DNA of 64,000 nucleotides from Polyangiaceae bacterium (GTDB lineage: Bacteria > Myxococcota_A > Polyangia > Polyangiales > Polyangiaceae), in the NCBI GenBank assembly GCA_025936115.1, contig JAICTZ010000009.1, positions 164,094 through 228,093 on the forward strand, written 5' to 3'. Below the pieces are notes generated by a model. The model searched no databases. It was not told where the DNA came from and saw nothing but the letters and a program-made list of their open reading frames with translations. The position numbers and the translations under genes were made by a program. This document shows positions 15,921 to 24,368 of the stretch, in pieces (the stretch's first letter is position 1; each line of letters opens with the position of its first letter).

Positions 15921-16574
15921 ATGTCAGCCAAGAACGCGTACGCGCTCAGAAATTTTGCGACCCCCTATAAAGTCGTGATCACGGGCGCACTCGTCGCGGG
16001 GCTCGGGCTGTCTTGGTCGGCGTGGCTGATCTCGATCGTGGCCGTCAACTGGTCGCTTTCGGTGATGACCCTCGTCGATTGGGGCAATCGTCTCGCCATG
16101 TTGCCCCCGAGCTGGCGCTACGGGCTGCTCGCGCTGCACGCGCTCTCACTCGTGCTCCTCTTGGAGCTCACGCGCGCGCTCATTCGCCGCATGCCGCTGC
16201 CGCGCCTGAGCTGCCCCTCGACCGCACGGGGCGCGTGCCGGTCGGACCCGATCGCCGCGTCGCGGGCCATGACCGCGTCTTCGTGCTCGGCGATGCCGCG
16301 ACGTGCCTCGGGCGTGAAGGCAAGCCACTTCCGCCGCTCGGTCAAGTCGCGTTCCAGCAGGGGGCGCACGCTCTACCTCGGCAAACTCGTCGGCTTCGGC
16401 AACAAAGTCCGCGTCATGCTCGATTGGACGCTCGATTTGTCCGTCGAGCGCTCGAGCTCCCAGATCCATGCGACCCGCGAGCAACTCGAGGCACACGCCC
16501 AGCATGACGACCGTCAACCGCAAAGCGCTCCGCGGCCGCTGCCTGCCGGCCCGGCACTCTCGGCGCAATCGTGA
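15921..16574 (+). CDS. hypothetical membrane frame continuing into an NDH-2 remnant
   Basis: An open frame of 217 codons starts at ATG 15921. Its first about 95 residues are hydrophobic with two or three helices (VVITGALVAGLGLSWSAWLI, YGLLALHALSLVLLLEL). Its later part is not one protein: Ser/Arg-rich residues are followed by LYLGKLVGFGNKVRVMLDW, which belongs to an NADH dehydrogenase C terminus. Either the 5' part is a small membrane gene running into a pseudogene or the whole is a decayed remnant. The frame overlaps the next gene by four bases. Confidence 0.35.
   Translation: MSAKNAYALRNFATPYKVVITGALVAGLGLSWSAWLISIVAVNWSLSVMTLVDWGNRLAMLPPSWRYGLLALHALSLVLLLELTRALIRRMPLPRLSCPSTARGACRSDPIAASRAMTASSCSAMPRRASGVKASHFRRSVKSRSSRGRTLYLGKLVGFGNKVRVMLDWTLDLSVERSSSQIHATREQLEAHAQHDDRQPQSAPRPLPAGPALSAQS
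16208..16500 (+). pseudogene. type II NADH dehydrogenase (NDH-2) C-terminal remnant, deleted and frameshifted
   Basis: In one frame (from 16208) the bases encode LPLDRTGRVPVGPDRRV, then HDRVFVLGDAATC and GKPLPPLGQVAFQQGAH, the FAD/NAD-domain end of NDH-2. At about 16365 the similarity jumps frame to LYLGKLVGFGNKVRVMLDW, the membrane-anchoring C-terminal part. The roughly 60 residues normally between the two parts are missing. No N-terminal GxGxxG domain is seen upstream. This is a dead gene fragment produced by deletion. Confidence 0.6.
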
Positions 16575-17263
16575 CCGACCCCGCACCCGAGCTCCCCGAC
16601 TTCGAGAGCATCCCCGACCCTTGCGCGGATTCGGCACCCGTGCCGCCGCTTCCAAGACCGGCGCTCTCGTCACGCGGACCGACGCGCCGTGACCTGACGC
16701 GCGGACGCCGCATCGCGCTCCTCGTCAGCGCCGGCTGGATCAGCGCTCAACTCGCCGTGGCCGGGCTGCGCGGCGACATGGCTCGGGTCCCGCTCGGCTA
16801 CACCATCGGCTTCGCGGTCGTGCCTGTCGTCGCCGGCCTCGTCTGTCTCGCCGCCGCGACGACGCCCGGTAGGCTCGGACTCGGCGCGCGCGTCTCCTTG
16901 CTGGCGACGCTCGCTCTCGCGCTGCCCGTGACGTTCGCCGTCGTGAGTTACTTCTTCTCGCTCCCCTACCCGGGAGCGCCGGAGGGTGAGTTCAAGTACG
17001 GCGTCCTCTGCTTCAACGTCGCGCTCGCCTGGACGCTCCTGCCGCTCGTCGCTGCAGGCTTCGCCTTGCGCGGCACGTTCGTGACTCGCGCGACCGTGCG
17101 GAGCGCGCTCGTGGGAGCGGGCGCGGGCCTCGTCGTTTCGGCGACGAGCATGCTGCGCTGCCCGTTGTCGGACTCGTGGCACATGGCGCTGAGCCACGGC
17201 GGCGCCGTCATTGCCGCCGCGCTCTTCGGCGCCACCGTGCTCGCGCGCGTCACACGCGCGTGA
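16571..17263 (+). CDS. six-helix NrsF-like (DUF1109-type) membrane protein, possible anti-sigma factor
   Basis: This 230-residue protein has a Pro-rich N-terminal 40 residues and six predicted transmembrane helices. The loop before the last helix reads MLRCPLSDSWHMALSHGG. NrsF/DUF1109 proteins have six helices and a Cys-containing motif RCP-x-x-x-H-x-x-x-HG near this place, and they restrain an ECF sigma factor, releasing it under copper or other stress. The match is by pattern, not alignment. No sigma gene is adjacent, but the RiPP operon lies 0.9 kb to the left, and such operons are NrsF-controlled elsewhere. A plain membrane protein is the alternative. Confidence 0.5.
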   Translation: MTDPAPELPDFESIPDPCADSAPVPPLPRPALSSRGPTRRDLTRGRRIALLVSAGWISAQLAVAGLRGDMARVPLGYTIGFAVVPVVAGLVCLAAATTPGRLGLGARVSLLATLALALPVTFAVVSYFFSLPYPGAPEGEFKYGVLCFNVALAWTLLPLVAAGFALRGTFVTRATVRSALVGAGAGLVVSATSMLRCPLSDSWHMALSHGGAVIAAALFGATVLARVTRA

Positions 17264-17389
17264 CCCTTCGAGTGCGCCAGCACCAACGCTACGTGTGTCA
17301 GAACGCCGCCCCCTGCGCCGCCATGGCGAGCACCCCGCACAAAACGCGGGCGAATTCGTACTGGCGGCAGCGCGTGATAAAATCGTTCG

Positions 17390-18433
17390 ATGTTCGCGCC
17401 GCGCTTCACGATCAGCCACCGCATCACGGCGGGCCTCACGCTGATCGAGCGGGCGCGCGGATTTCTCGAAGCCGCTCGACTCTCCGACGCGTGGCTCGAG
17501 CGGATGAGCCAAGCGGCTCTGCTCGCGGAAGCCTACGCGACGACGCACATGGAGGGCACGGAGCTCACGCGGTTACAGGCGGAGGCGCTGTGGGCCGGTG
17601 GTAGCGCCGCGGGGGCTCGCGAAGACGACGTACGCGAGCTCTTGAACTACCGCGACGCGTTCAACCTCGTGGCCGAGCACGTGGCCGCAGGCACGCGGCT
17701 CAGCGAAGAGCTGATTTGCGCGGTACACGCGCGGCTCGTCACGGGCGTGCGCGGCGAAAGCGGGCAGCCGGGAGCGTATCGTACGGTGCAGAATTACATC
17801 GCGCGCATGGCGACGCTCGAAGTCGTCTACATGCCGCCGCCGCCGCACGACGTGCCCGGCCTCATGCGCGAGCTCGTCGCGTGGCTCGAGACGGGCAGCG
17901 AGGTGCACCCGGTGCTCGCCGCCGGCATCGCGCAATTTCAACTCGTGCACATCCATCCCTTCGTCGACGGCAACGGGCGCACGTCGCGCTTGCTTTCGAC
18001 GCTGTGCCTCTACCGTGCAGGCTACGACTTCAAGCGCCTCTTCACGCTCAGCGAATACTACGATCGTGATCGCTCGAGTTTCTACCGAGCGCTCCAGCAG
18101 GTGCGCGAGCTCGACCTCGATCTCACGAGCTGGCTCGAGTTCTTCGTCGAAGGCCTGGCGACGCAACTTGCCGAAGTGCGCACCAAGGGCGAGCGCGTGA
18201 TTCGGCGGGACGTGATCGCGCAGGAGCACGGCCTGAGCCAGCGCCAAGCGCTCGCGGTCGAGCACCTGCTCGCCGCGCCCGAGCTGCGCATCGAAGACCT
18301 CGAAGCGCTCTGCCCGGAAGTGAACCGCCGCACGCTGCAACGCGATCTCGAGGACCTGGTCGCCCGACGCGTGCTGAAGATGAGCGGGGCCGCGCGCGCC
18401 GTCCGATATCGTTTGGGGATCAAGGGGTTATGA
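17390..18433 (+). CDS. Fic domain protein (probable AMP transferase) with winged-helix C terminus
   Basis: This 347-residue protein has the Fic motif HPFVDGNGRTSR (about 188-199). A candidate inhibitory helix TTHMEG (51-56), fitting (S/T)xxxE(G/N), precedes it, so this looks like a class II, self-inhibited Fic. The N-terminal part resembles Fic_N proteins, and the last about 80 residues look like a winged-helix domain (RQALAVEHLLAAPELRIEDL, NRRTLQRDLEDLVARRVLKM). Such proteins usually AMPylate targets in the same cell. The target is not predictable. It is convergent with the debranching enzyme gene. Confidence 0.92.
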   Translation: MFAPRFTISHRITAGLTLIERARGFLEAARLSDAWLERMSQAALLAEAYATTHMEGTELTRLQAEALWAGGSAAGAREDDVRELLNYRDAFNLVAEHVAAGTRLSEELICAVHARLVTGVRGESGQPGAYRTVQNYIARMATLEVVYMPPPPHDVPGLMRELVAWLETGSEVHPVLAAGIAQFQLVHIHPFVDGNGRTSRLLSTLCLYRAGYDFKRLFTLSEYYDRDRSSFYRALQQVRELDLDLTSWLEFFVEGLATQLAEVRTKGERVIRRDVIAQEHGLSQRQALAVEHLLAAPELRIEDLEALCPEVNRRTLQRDLEDLVARRVLKMSGAARAVRYRLGIKGL

Positions 18434-18437
18434 GACA

Positions 18438-18469
18438 ATCGCGACAGCATCGCGACACGAATCGCGACA
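18438..18469. repeat. three phased 9-base repeats between convergent genes
   Basis: ATCGCGACA occurs at 18438-18446, 18449-18457 and 18461-18469, with 11- and 12-base steps, all within the 37-base gap between the fic and debranching-enzyme stops. Confidence 0.6.
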
Positions 18470-18470
18470 C

Positions 18471-20447
18471 TCACGGGCCGAGGACTTGGCGTTCGAGCCG
18501 AATCAGCTCGGAGACCGACCAGGCCTGGAACGGGCAGCCGCCCGGCGCGTGAGGCGGATCGCCGTCGGCGACTTCACTCACGTGACCGAGCCCGGCTTGC
18601 TCGAGGTGCGCGTAGAGCGGAGCGACAAAGCGCGCGCGCGCTTCGGCTTTTGCGGTCGCGGTGCCGTTTCGGCACTTTACCCACGCTTCGACGAACGGCC
18701 CGATGAGCCAGGGCCACACGCTGCCTTGGTGGTACGCCCCGTCGCGGTCGCGCACTCCGCCGCGATAATGCGGCACGTAGGCCGGGTGACCGCGCTCGAG
18801 CGAGCGAAGACCGAGCGGCGTCCAGAGCTCCCGCTCTACCGCGTCGACGACGGCGCGAGCGCGCTCGGGAGAGAGTAGCGTGCGCGGCAGGCCGCCAGCG
18901 GCGAAGATCTGATTGGGGCGGCAGGCGGCGTCGACGACACCTGGGACGTGATCCTCGTCGACGACGTCGAAGAGCATGCCGCGGCTCGCGTTCCAAAAAC
19001 GTTCCTCGAGCGCGGCGCGCGCCGCACGGGTGAAGCTGACGAAGCGTGGGTCGAAATGCGCGGCAACCCAGAGCGCGTGCACCCAAAGAGCCTGAATTTC
19101 GACCGGTTTTCCGCTGCGTGGCGTCACGACCCAATCGCCCACTTTCGAATCCATCCAAGTGAGCTGCGACCCGCTCACCCCCGCGGCGAGCAGCCCGTCG
19201 GCGCTGCGCTGGATCCCGTAACGCGTCCCGCGCGCGTAGCCGGCGACGATCGCGACGATGGCCGTTTCGAGACGCGCGCGCTCCGCGCTCGAGAGCGCGC
19301 TCTGCGCCCCAGGCGCAGCGAGGAGCTCATGCGCCGCGAGCACGAACCAGAGCGAAGCGTCGACGGAGTTGTACTCGACGGGCGCGTGCGCGTCGTCGGG
19401 GAAGCGATTGGGGAGCATGCCGTGCGAGACGACCGTCGCCCATTCGCACAGGATCAAACGCGCCGTTTCGTAGTCGTGCCGCGCGAGGCACAAGCCGCGC
19501 AAGGCGATGAACGTATCCCGACCCCAGTCGCCGAACCACGGATACCCGGCGATGATGGTGCGGCCGGGCCCGCGGGTCACGACGTAAGCGTCGCCGCTCC
19601 GCTCGAGAGCACTGGGGAAGGACTGCCGCCGCGTGCGTTCGGCGGCGCGCAAGCGTTCGACGAGTGACGTCAGATCCTCGTACTCGAAGGACCGGCGCTC
19701 CGGCAGGTCCGCGGCGAGGACCCACAACGCCTCGCCGCGCGCGAGGTCGAACGTCAACTCGCCGGGCGACGCGAGATCCTCAGTCGCGTCGAGCCCGCGC
19801 GCGTCTTCAGCCGAGTAGTAGAAGTTCCTGTACCAGTCGGGGGCGTGCCGGTACTCGGCGTTGGCGAGCGACAATACGGCGGGGACGCCCGGATATGGCT
19901 CGAAGCAGAGCGCCGCGCCTCGCGTCTCGGCGGCCCACCGAAAGCCCGCGCTTTCGTGCTGCAGCGCGTGGAAATCGCGGCCGGAAAGCAACGGACGCAG
20001 CACGAGGCGCGCCCCCGGCAGCGGGCGCTCGAGACCAATCGTGACGACGACCGCCGCCTCGGCGTGAGGCACGAACAGTTCGACACGTACGACGCCGAAC
20101 TCTGTCGTGATGCGCCAGCTGGGCCACGGCTCGCGCTCGAACTCTACCCGGCGAGCTTCCGCGCCGGTCGTGAACCCCCCGGCATACGCCTGCGGCCAGA
20201 GCTCGACCGAGCCCTCGGCCGTGACGAGCCGCGCGACGAAGCCCTGCACGAGCACGCGCCGATCGGCAGGCGGCTTGGCAGCGGCAAGCAGGAGCGCGTG
20301 GTAGCGCCGCGTGCGCACGCCCGATGTCGTGCCGCTCGCGAAGCCACCCAAGCCATCGGTCTCGAGCCACTCGGTCTCGCGGTCAACGCTTCGCCACTCG
20401 CGTGATGTTACACGAAGCTTGCGGGCGAGCGATCGCCACCGGGTCAT
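18471..20447 (-). CDS. glycogen debranching-type amylo-alpha-1,6-glucosidase
   Basis: This 658-residue protein begins at ATG 20447 (the frame is open for 12 more residues). The N-terminal domain opens with TDGLGGFASGTTSGVRTRRY, the GDE_N signature. The C-terminal (alpha/alpha)6 catalytic domain shows GYPWFGDWGRDTFIALRGL, YNSVDASLWFV and YRGGVRDRDGAYHQGSVWPW. It would hydrolyse alpha-1,6 branch points of glycogen or similar glucans in the cytoplasm. It is divergent from radC. No other glycogen gene sits beside it; a trehalose-synthase-like remnant lies 30 kb away. Confidence 0.93.
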   Translation of the reverse strand: MTRWRSLARKLRVTSREWRSVDRETEWLETDGLGGFASGTTSGVRTRRYHALLLAAAKPPADRRVLVQGFVARLVTAEGSVELWPQAYAGGFTTGAEARRVEFEREPWPSWRITTEFGVVRVELFVPHAEAAVVVTIGLERPLPGARLVLRPLLSGRDFHALQHESAGFRWAAETRGAALCFEPYPGVPAVLSLANAEYRHAPDWYRNFYYSAEDARGLDATEDLASPGELTFDLARGEALWVLAADLPERRSFEYEDLTSLVERLRAAERTRRQSFPSALERSGDAYVVTRGPGRTIIAGYPWFGDWGRDTFIALRGLCLARHDYETARLILCEWATVVSHGMLPNRFPDDAHAPVEYNSVDASLWFVLAAHELLAAPGAQSALSSAERARLETAIVAIVAGYARGTRYGIQRSADGLLAAGVSGSQLTWMDSKVGDWVVTPRSGKPVEIQALWVHALWVAAHFDPRFVSFTRAARAALEERFWNASRGMLFDVVDEDHVPGVVDAACRPNQIFAAGGLPRTLLSPERARAVVDAVERELWTPLGLRSLERGHPAYVPHYRGGVRDRDGAYHQGSVWPWLIGPFVEAWVKCRNGTATAKAEARARFVAPLYAHLEQAGLGHVSEVADGDPPHAPGGCPFQAWSVSELIRLERQVLGP

Positions 20448-20561
20448 TGCTCCCCCGGCGCGCCGGCCGCCAGCGGCCGCCACGTGCGCGAAGACGCGTT
20501 ACGCTGGGCGTGGCGGCTTAGGAGACGACTGGCACGCAGCGTGCACCTCGACGCATCCACG

Positions 20562-21227
20562 ATGCTCGATCTTCGTGAACGCACCCTGCTCGGTGAGCTC
20601 GATAGGCTCAGCAACGCCGATCTGCTCGCGCTCGTGCTCGGCACGGGCAGCGCCGGGGAAAGCGTGGCGAGTCTCGCGAACGACCTGCTCGAAGCCGCAG
20701 GCGGCCTCGACGGCTTGGTGCGGCTCGCTCCGCACGGTATCGCCGCTCGGCGCGGGCTCGGCCCCGCCAAGGCTGCGCGTGTCACCGCGGCGCTCGAGCT
20801 CGGAAGGCGCGCCGCCGTGAGCGGCATGGCGGTGCGCACGACGCTCCTCGGCTCCTTCGACGACGTCGTGTCCTGGGCGCGGCCGCGCTTCGCGAGCCTC
20901 GATCACGAAGAGGTGTGGCTACTCGGGCTCGACGGGCGCAACGCGCTCAAGGCGGCGCGCCGGATCGCCCAAGGCGGCCAACACGGCTGCGCGCTCACGA
21001 CGCGCGACGTGCTCGGGCCGGCGCTGCGCGACGCCGTGAGCGCCATCGTGCTCGTGCACAATCATCCGAGCGGCGACCCGCACCCGAGCACGGAAGACGT
21101 GGGGATGACGCGCGCGCTCGCGGAGGCATGTCACGTCGTGGGCGTGCCGCTGCTCGACCACGTCATCGTCGCTCGCGGAGGAGCCACCTCGCTCCTCGAG
21201 GTCGGCGCGCTCGAGCCGCTCACCTGA
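20562..21227 (+). CDS. radC: RadC family protein (JAB/MPN domain)
   Basis: I chose ATG 20562 (221 residues, usual for RadC); GTG codons at 20484 and 20541 are in frame. The N-terminal UPF0758 helix-hairpin region reads LRERTLLGELDRLSNADLLAL with LGTG; the MPN core carries VHNHPSGDPHPSTEDV with the His-x-His and Asp metal ligands. RadC was named for DNA repair but its biochemical function remains unsettled. It is divergent from the debranching gene. Its 3' end overlaps the leftward VWA lipoprotein gene by eight bases. Confidence 0.93.
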   Translation: MLDLRERTLLGELDRLSNADLLALVLGTGSAGESVASLANDLLEAAGGLDGLVRLAPHGIAARRGLGPAKAARVTAALELGRRAAVSGMAVRTTLLGSFDDVVSWARPRFASLDHEEVWLLGLDGRNALKAARRIAQGGQHGCALTTRDVLGPALRDAVSAIVLVHNHPSGDPHPSTEDVGMTRALAEACHVVGVPLLDHVIVARGGATSLLEVGALEPLT

Positions 21228-22557
21228 CGGGACCGACGGACACGCTGTCGCAGCCGAACAAGAGCTCGACTTTGCCCGCAGGGTCGTTTTGGGCGGTCGT
21301 GCAGGTCTCTGGACAGAGCACGACGCGGCCCTCGCCGTCGAATTGCCACCCCGTTTGGCAGTCGGGCGAATCGTCGCGCCCGACGAGCACGTCCCCGCTA
21401 CCCGAGCCTGGGGTGTAGATGACGTTCACTTCGTCACGCTGCACGACCTTGCCGTCGGGCGCCGTCACCGGCACGTCGAACGTGCAGGAGGTGATGAGCC
21501 CGAGGATGCGGGACAGCGCAGCGTTCAGCGCTCCCGCGAAGTCGGAGCTTTGCGACAAATCGATGTGACACCAGTCGGTCCCGCCGCCATTCGAAGCAAG
21601 CACCGAGCAACCTTCGGGCGCGGTGCCGCCTTCGACGGCCGCGAGCGCGAGCCACGGACGCAAGTCGACGTTCGTGGTGCCGTTGCTGACGCTCTCGCTG
21701 CCCGGCGAGCCGATCACGAACGTCCGCACGCCGGCTTGGCGTGCCGCATGGATGTCGTCGATGATGGGCTGCGTGGGCTGCGGGTTGTTCGGCCCGCCGC
21801 CCCCTTGGCAGCCTTTTTTCAGGGTCGGCGCGCCGTCGGTGATGAGCAGCATGAAGCGATTGCCGGTCAGCTTCGAGGCTTGCATGCCGTTCGAGTACGC
21901 GTAGTCGTAAGCGTCGTTCGTGGGCGTGGAACCGTCGGGGCTCGTGTGATCGAGCGAGTTTGCGATCGTGCCGCGCTGCGTCGAGCTCGTGTCGCCGAGC
22001 AGACCGATCGGAATCATCGCGTCGATGTTGACGCACTGATCGATGGGACGCGCGACATCGCTGCCCGACGTTCTCATGTTCGGATAGTAAAGGACGCCGA
22101 CCGCCGAGGTTGCGGGCAGCGAGTCGATGGCGCCGCCGAGTGCGTCGCGCGTGATCTCCCATTTGCTCATGGAAGAGCCGTTCGGGCGATCGTTCATGGA
22201 GGCGCTGGTGTCGACGACGAGCATCAGGACGACCGGCAGGAGCTCGGGCTCGCTGCTCCAGCCGGCGCAGGCTTTGGCGCGCAGATCGTTGGCCGTTTCC
22301 ATGCTGATCGTACCGTTGCCGGAGCTGCCGGCCGTGGCGCCGTCGCTGCCGCCCGTGCTCGTGCTGCTACCGCCCGTGCCGCCGCTGCTCGTGCCGCCCG
22401 TCACGGCGATCGTGCTCGTTCCGCCCGTCGCGCTGGTAGCGCCGGTCGAACCGCCCGTGCCCTGACGGCCGCCGAGCGAGGTGTCGCCCTTGTCGTTCGT
22501 GCTCGAACCGCAGGCCACGGCCACAAGCGCGAGAGGAATGATTTTCCTTGCCTTCAT
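21220..22557 (-). CDS. VWA-domain lipoprotein 1
   Basis: This has 445 residues. Signal peptide with lipobox LVAVAC (Cys16), a Gly/Ser/Thr linker (about 20-80), then a von Willebrand factor A domain. The metal-ion-dependent adhesion site is DTSAS (116-120) in LMLVVDTSASMNDR, with TDGAPTLKKGC further on. The C-terminal region has several cysteines. VWA domains bind protein ligands through a divalent metal. The start at 22557 has GGAGAGAAGGAATC upstream. Two further VWA lipoproteins lie just to the right on the other strand, suggesting paralogous expansion. Confidence 0.9.
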   Translation of the reverse strand: MKARKIIPLALVAVACGSSTNDKGDTSLGGRQGTGGSTGATSATGGTSTIAVTGGTSSGGTGGSSTSTGGSDGATAGSSGNGTISMETANDLRAKACAGWSSEPELLPVVLMLVVDTSASMNDRPNGSSMSKWEITRDALGGAIDSLPATSAVGVLYYPNMRTSGSDVARPIDQCVNIDAMIPIGLLGDTSSTQRGTIANSLDHTSPDGSTPTNDAYDYAYSNGMQASKLTGNRFMLLITDGAPTLKKGCQGGGGPNNPQPTQPIIDDIHAARQAGVRTFVIGSPGSESVSNGTTNVDLRPWLALAAVEGGTAPEGCSVLASNGGGTDWCHIDLSQSSDFAGALNAALSRILGLITSCTFDVPVTAPDGKVVQRDEVNVIYTPGSGSGDVLVGRDDSPDCQTGWQFDGEGRVVLCPETCTTAQNDPAGKVELLFGCDSVSVGPVR

Positions 22558-23075
22558 GATTCCTTCTCTCCGGGCCCAGCGCGGCGCAGGTCGACTTAAC
22601 CTGATGAAGTAACGTGAAGTAACGCGACAGGACAGGAAGCAGGCACATCAGCATACCGCGCTTCCAGAGCCGTCGCTAGACTCGAGCTCGGCGATCAAGT
22701 TCGCGGCGGCGATCTTTCCTCCCTAGACCGGCAAACTCGAGGCTAGATCCGCTGACGAAAGCAGCGTGCGCGAGCAGAGCCTCCGCCCCGATTTGCCCCA
22801 CACGCTCTACCGCGCGTCTAACCTGCGCCTTTGTCCCACATCATTTTCTCGGGAAGGCACATTCCATGGCAGCAATCGCGCCGGCCGTGACCGCGCGAGC
22901 GCTCGAAAGCGAGGCCCGTGACCCTTTCGCTCAGAAACCTGAGGCCGAGTCTCCATTCAGACGCGAGAGGACAAGAAGATGCTGGCTCTGTCGTTCGAGA
23001 TGCAAGCAGTCGGGCGTCCACGCTAGACTCTACCGATACGACAGCACTCGCGCTGTGTATTGCCGAGCAGTCACC
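22558..23075. other. intergenic region between divergent VWA lipoprotein genes
   Basis: This 518-base gap separates two VWA genes. Near its left end are two direct repeats of TGAAGTAACG. A frame open through 22866-23075 continues in frame into the right-hand gene but encodes a non-signal Arg-rich stretch and is not called. I see no clear promoter elsewhere. Confidence 0.4.
22605..22624. repeat. tandem 10-base direct repeat upstream of VWA lipoprotein 1
   Basis: TGAAGTAACG is repeated head to tail at 22605-22614 and 22615-22624, 48 bases upstream of the leftward start. One-turn spacing puts both copies on one face of the helix, so a regulator could bind cooperatively. This is inferred. Confidence 0.6.
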
Positions 23076-24350
23076 ATGACGACCTTACGAGCTCTTTCGA
23101 CGCTGCTTTGCCTCGCCGCCGCCAGCTCGGCCGCGGGCGTTTCTTGCGCGAGCAAGGACGACCGTTCCCTAGGAAATCCCGCGGGATCCGGCGGTAGCGG
23201 CGCTAGCGGCGGCTCGACGAACATCGCGCTCACCGGCGGCACGAGCGGCACGAGCGGCACGAGCGGCACGGGCGCAACCGACAATGCGGGCGCCGGCGAC
23301 GGCAGCGGCGTCGCAGAGTGTTCGTTCGCAGGCCTGAACTGCGGCGGGTCCAGTCTCGAGGCCGACCTCCGCGTCGTCAACATGCTGCTCGTGATCGACA
23401 AGTCCGGCAGCATGACGGACTCGCTCGGGAACGAAGACAAGTGGACCGCGATGAAGAGCGCGCTCGCCGCGTCGCTCGCGCGCGTGGGCGACGAGATGAA
23501 TTTCGGGCTCGAGCTCTTTCCGTACTCGCGTTCGCTGACGATCCCCGAAGTCGGCTGCGAGCCGAACTGCTTCGACCTTCCCGACGGCGATGCGGCGATC
23601 CTGGTGCCGCTACGGCCGGGCACCGACGTCACGGGTGAGATCTCGGCTGAGCTCGAAGCGACGAAACCGGGCGGCGGTACGCCGACGGCCAAGGCGTTGA
23701 GAAGCGCCTTCGACTACTTCACGCAGGGCGCAGGTGCGAGCGTTGCCGGCAATAATTACGTGCTGCTCGCGACCGACGGCGGTCCCAACGGCAATAGCTC
23801 GCTCACGTGCGAAGCGGCGACGTGCACGACGAACCTCGACGGGCAGTGCGACGAGGGTAATTGCTGCAGCTTCGACAACACGCATGACCAGTGCCTCGAC
23901 GACACGAGCGTCATCGACGCGCTCGAGGCGCTGCACGACGCGGGCATTCCGACGTTCGTCGTGGGCTTGCCCGGGACGGATCAGTACGCCGCGTACCTCG
24001 ACGAGTTTGCGGACGCGGGCGGCGTGCCGAACAGCGGCGCCACGAAGTACTACGCCGTGGCCCAGAGCCAAGGCGTTCAGGGCCTCACGGACGTGTTCAA
24101 CACGATCACGACCCAGCTCGTGCGTTCGTGCGATATCCCGCTGAGCGAGCCGCCGACCAAGTCGAGCCTCGTGAACGTGGCGATCGATTGCGACGTCGTC
24201 GCGCCGATGAGCGCGGATGGTTCGGGCTGGCACTTGGACGATCCGAACGCGCCGACGGAGGTGATTTTGGAGGGGCCGGTCTGCGACCGCCTCCAGACGG
24301 ACGGCGCGCGCCGCGTCGACGTGATTTTCGGCTGTCCGACCGTGCGTTAG
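23076..24350 (+). CDS. VWA-domain lipoprotein 2
   Basis: This has 424 residues from ATG 23076. The signal peptide ends AGVSC with Cys24. A GGTSGTSGTSGTG-type linker follows, then a VWA domain with MIDAS DKSGS (about 108-112) in LLVIDKSGSMTDS and later ATDGGPNGNSSL and VVGLPG. Many cysteines suggest disulfides. Domain order and linker style match lipoproteins 1 and 3. No good Shine-Dalgarno is seen; the start is chosen by the signal peptide. Confidence 0.9.
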   Translation: MTTLRALSTLLCLAAASSAAGVSCASKDDRSLGNPAGSGGSGASGGSTNIALTGGTSGTSGTSGTGATDNAGAGDGSGVAECSFAGLNCGGSSLEADLRVVNMLLVIDKSGSMTDSLGNEDKWTAMKSALAASLARVGDEMNFGLELFPYSRSLTIPEVGCEPNCFDLPDGDAAILVPLRPGTDVTGEISAELEATKPGGGTPTAKALRSAFDYFTQGAGASVAGNNYVLLATDGGPNGNSSLTCEAATCTTNLDGQCDEGNCCSFDNTHDQCLDDTSVIDALEALHDAGIPTFVVGLPGTDQYAAYLDEFADAGGVPNSGATKYYAVAQSQGVQGLTDVFNTITTQLVRSCDIPLSEPPTKSSLVNVAIDCDVVAPMSADGSGWHLDDPNAPTEVILEGPVCDRLQTDGARRVDVIFGCPTVR

Positions 24351-24368
24351 CCGAATTCGAGGAGCACC

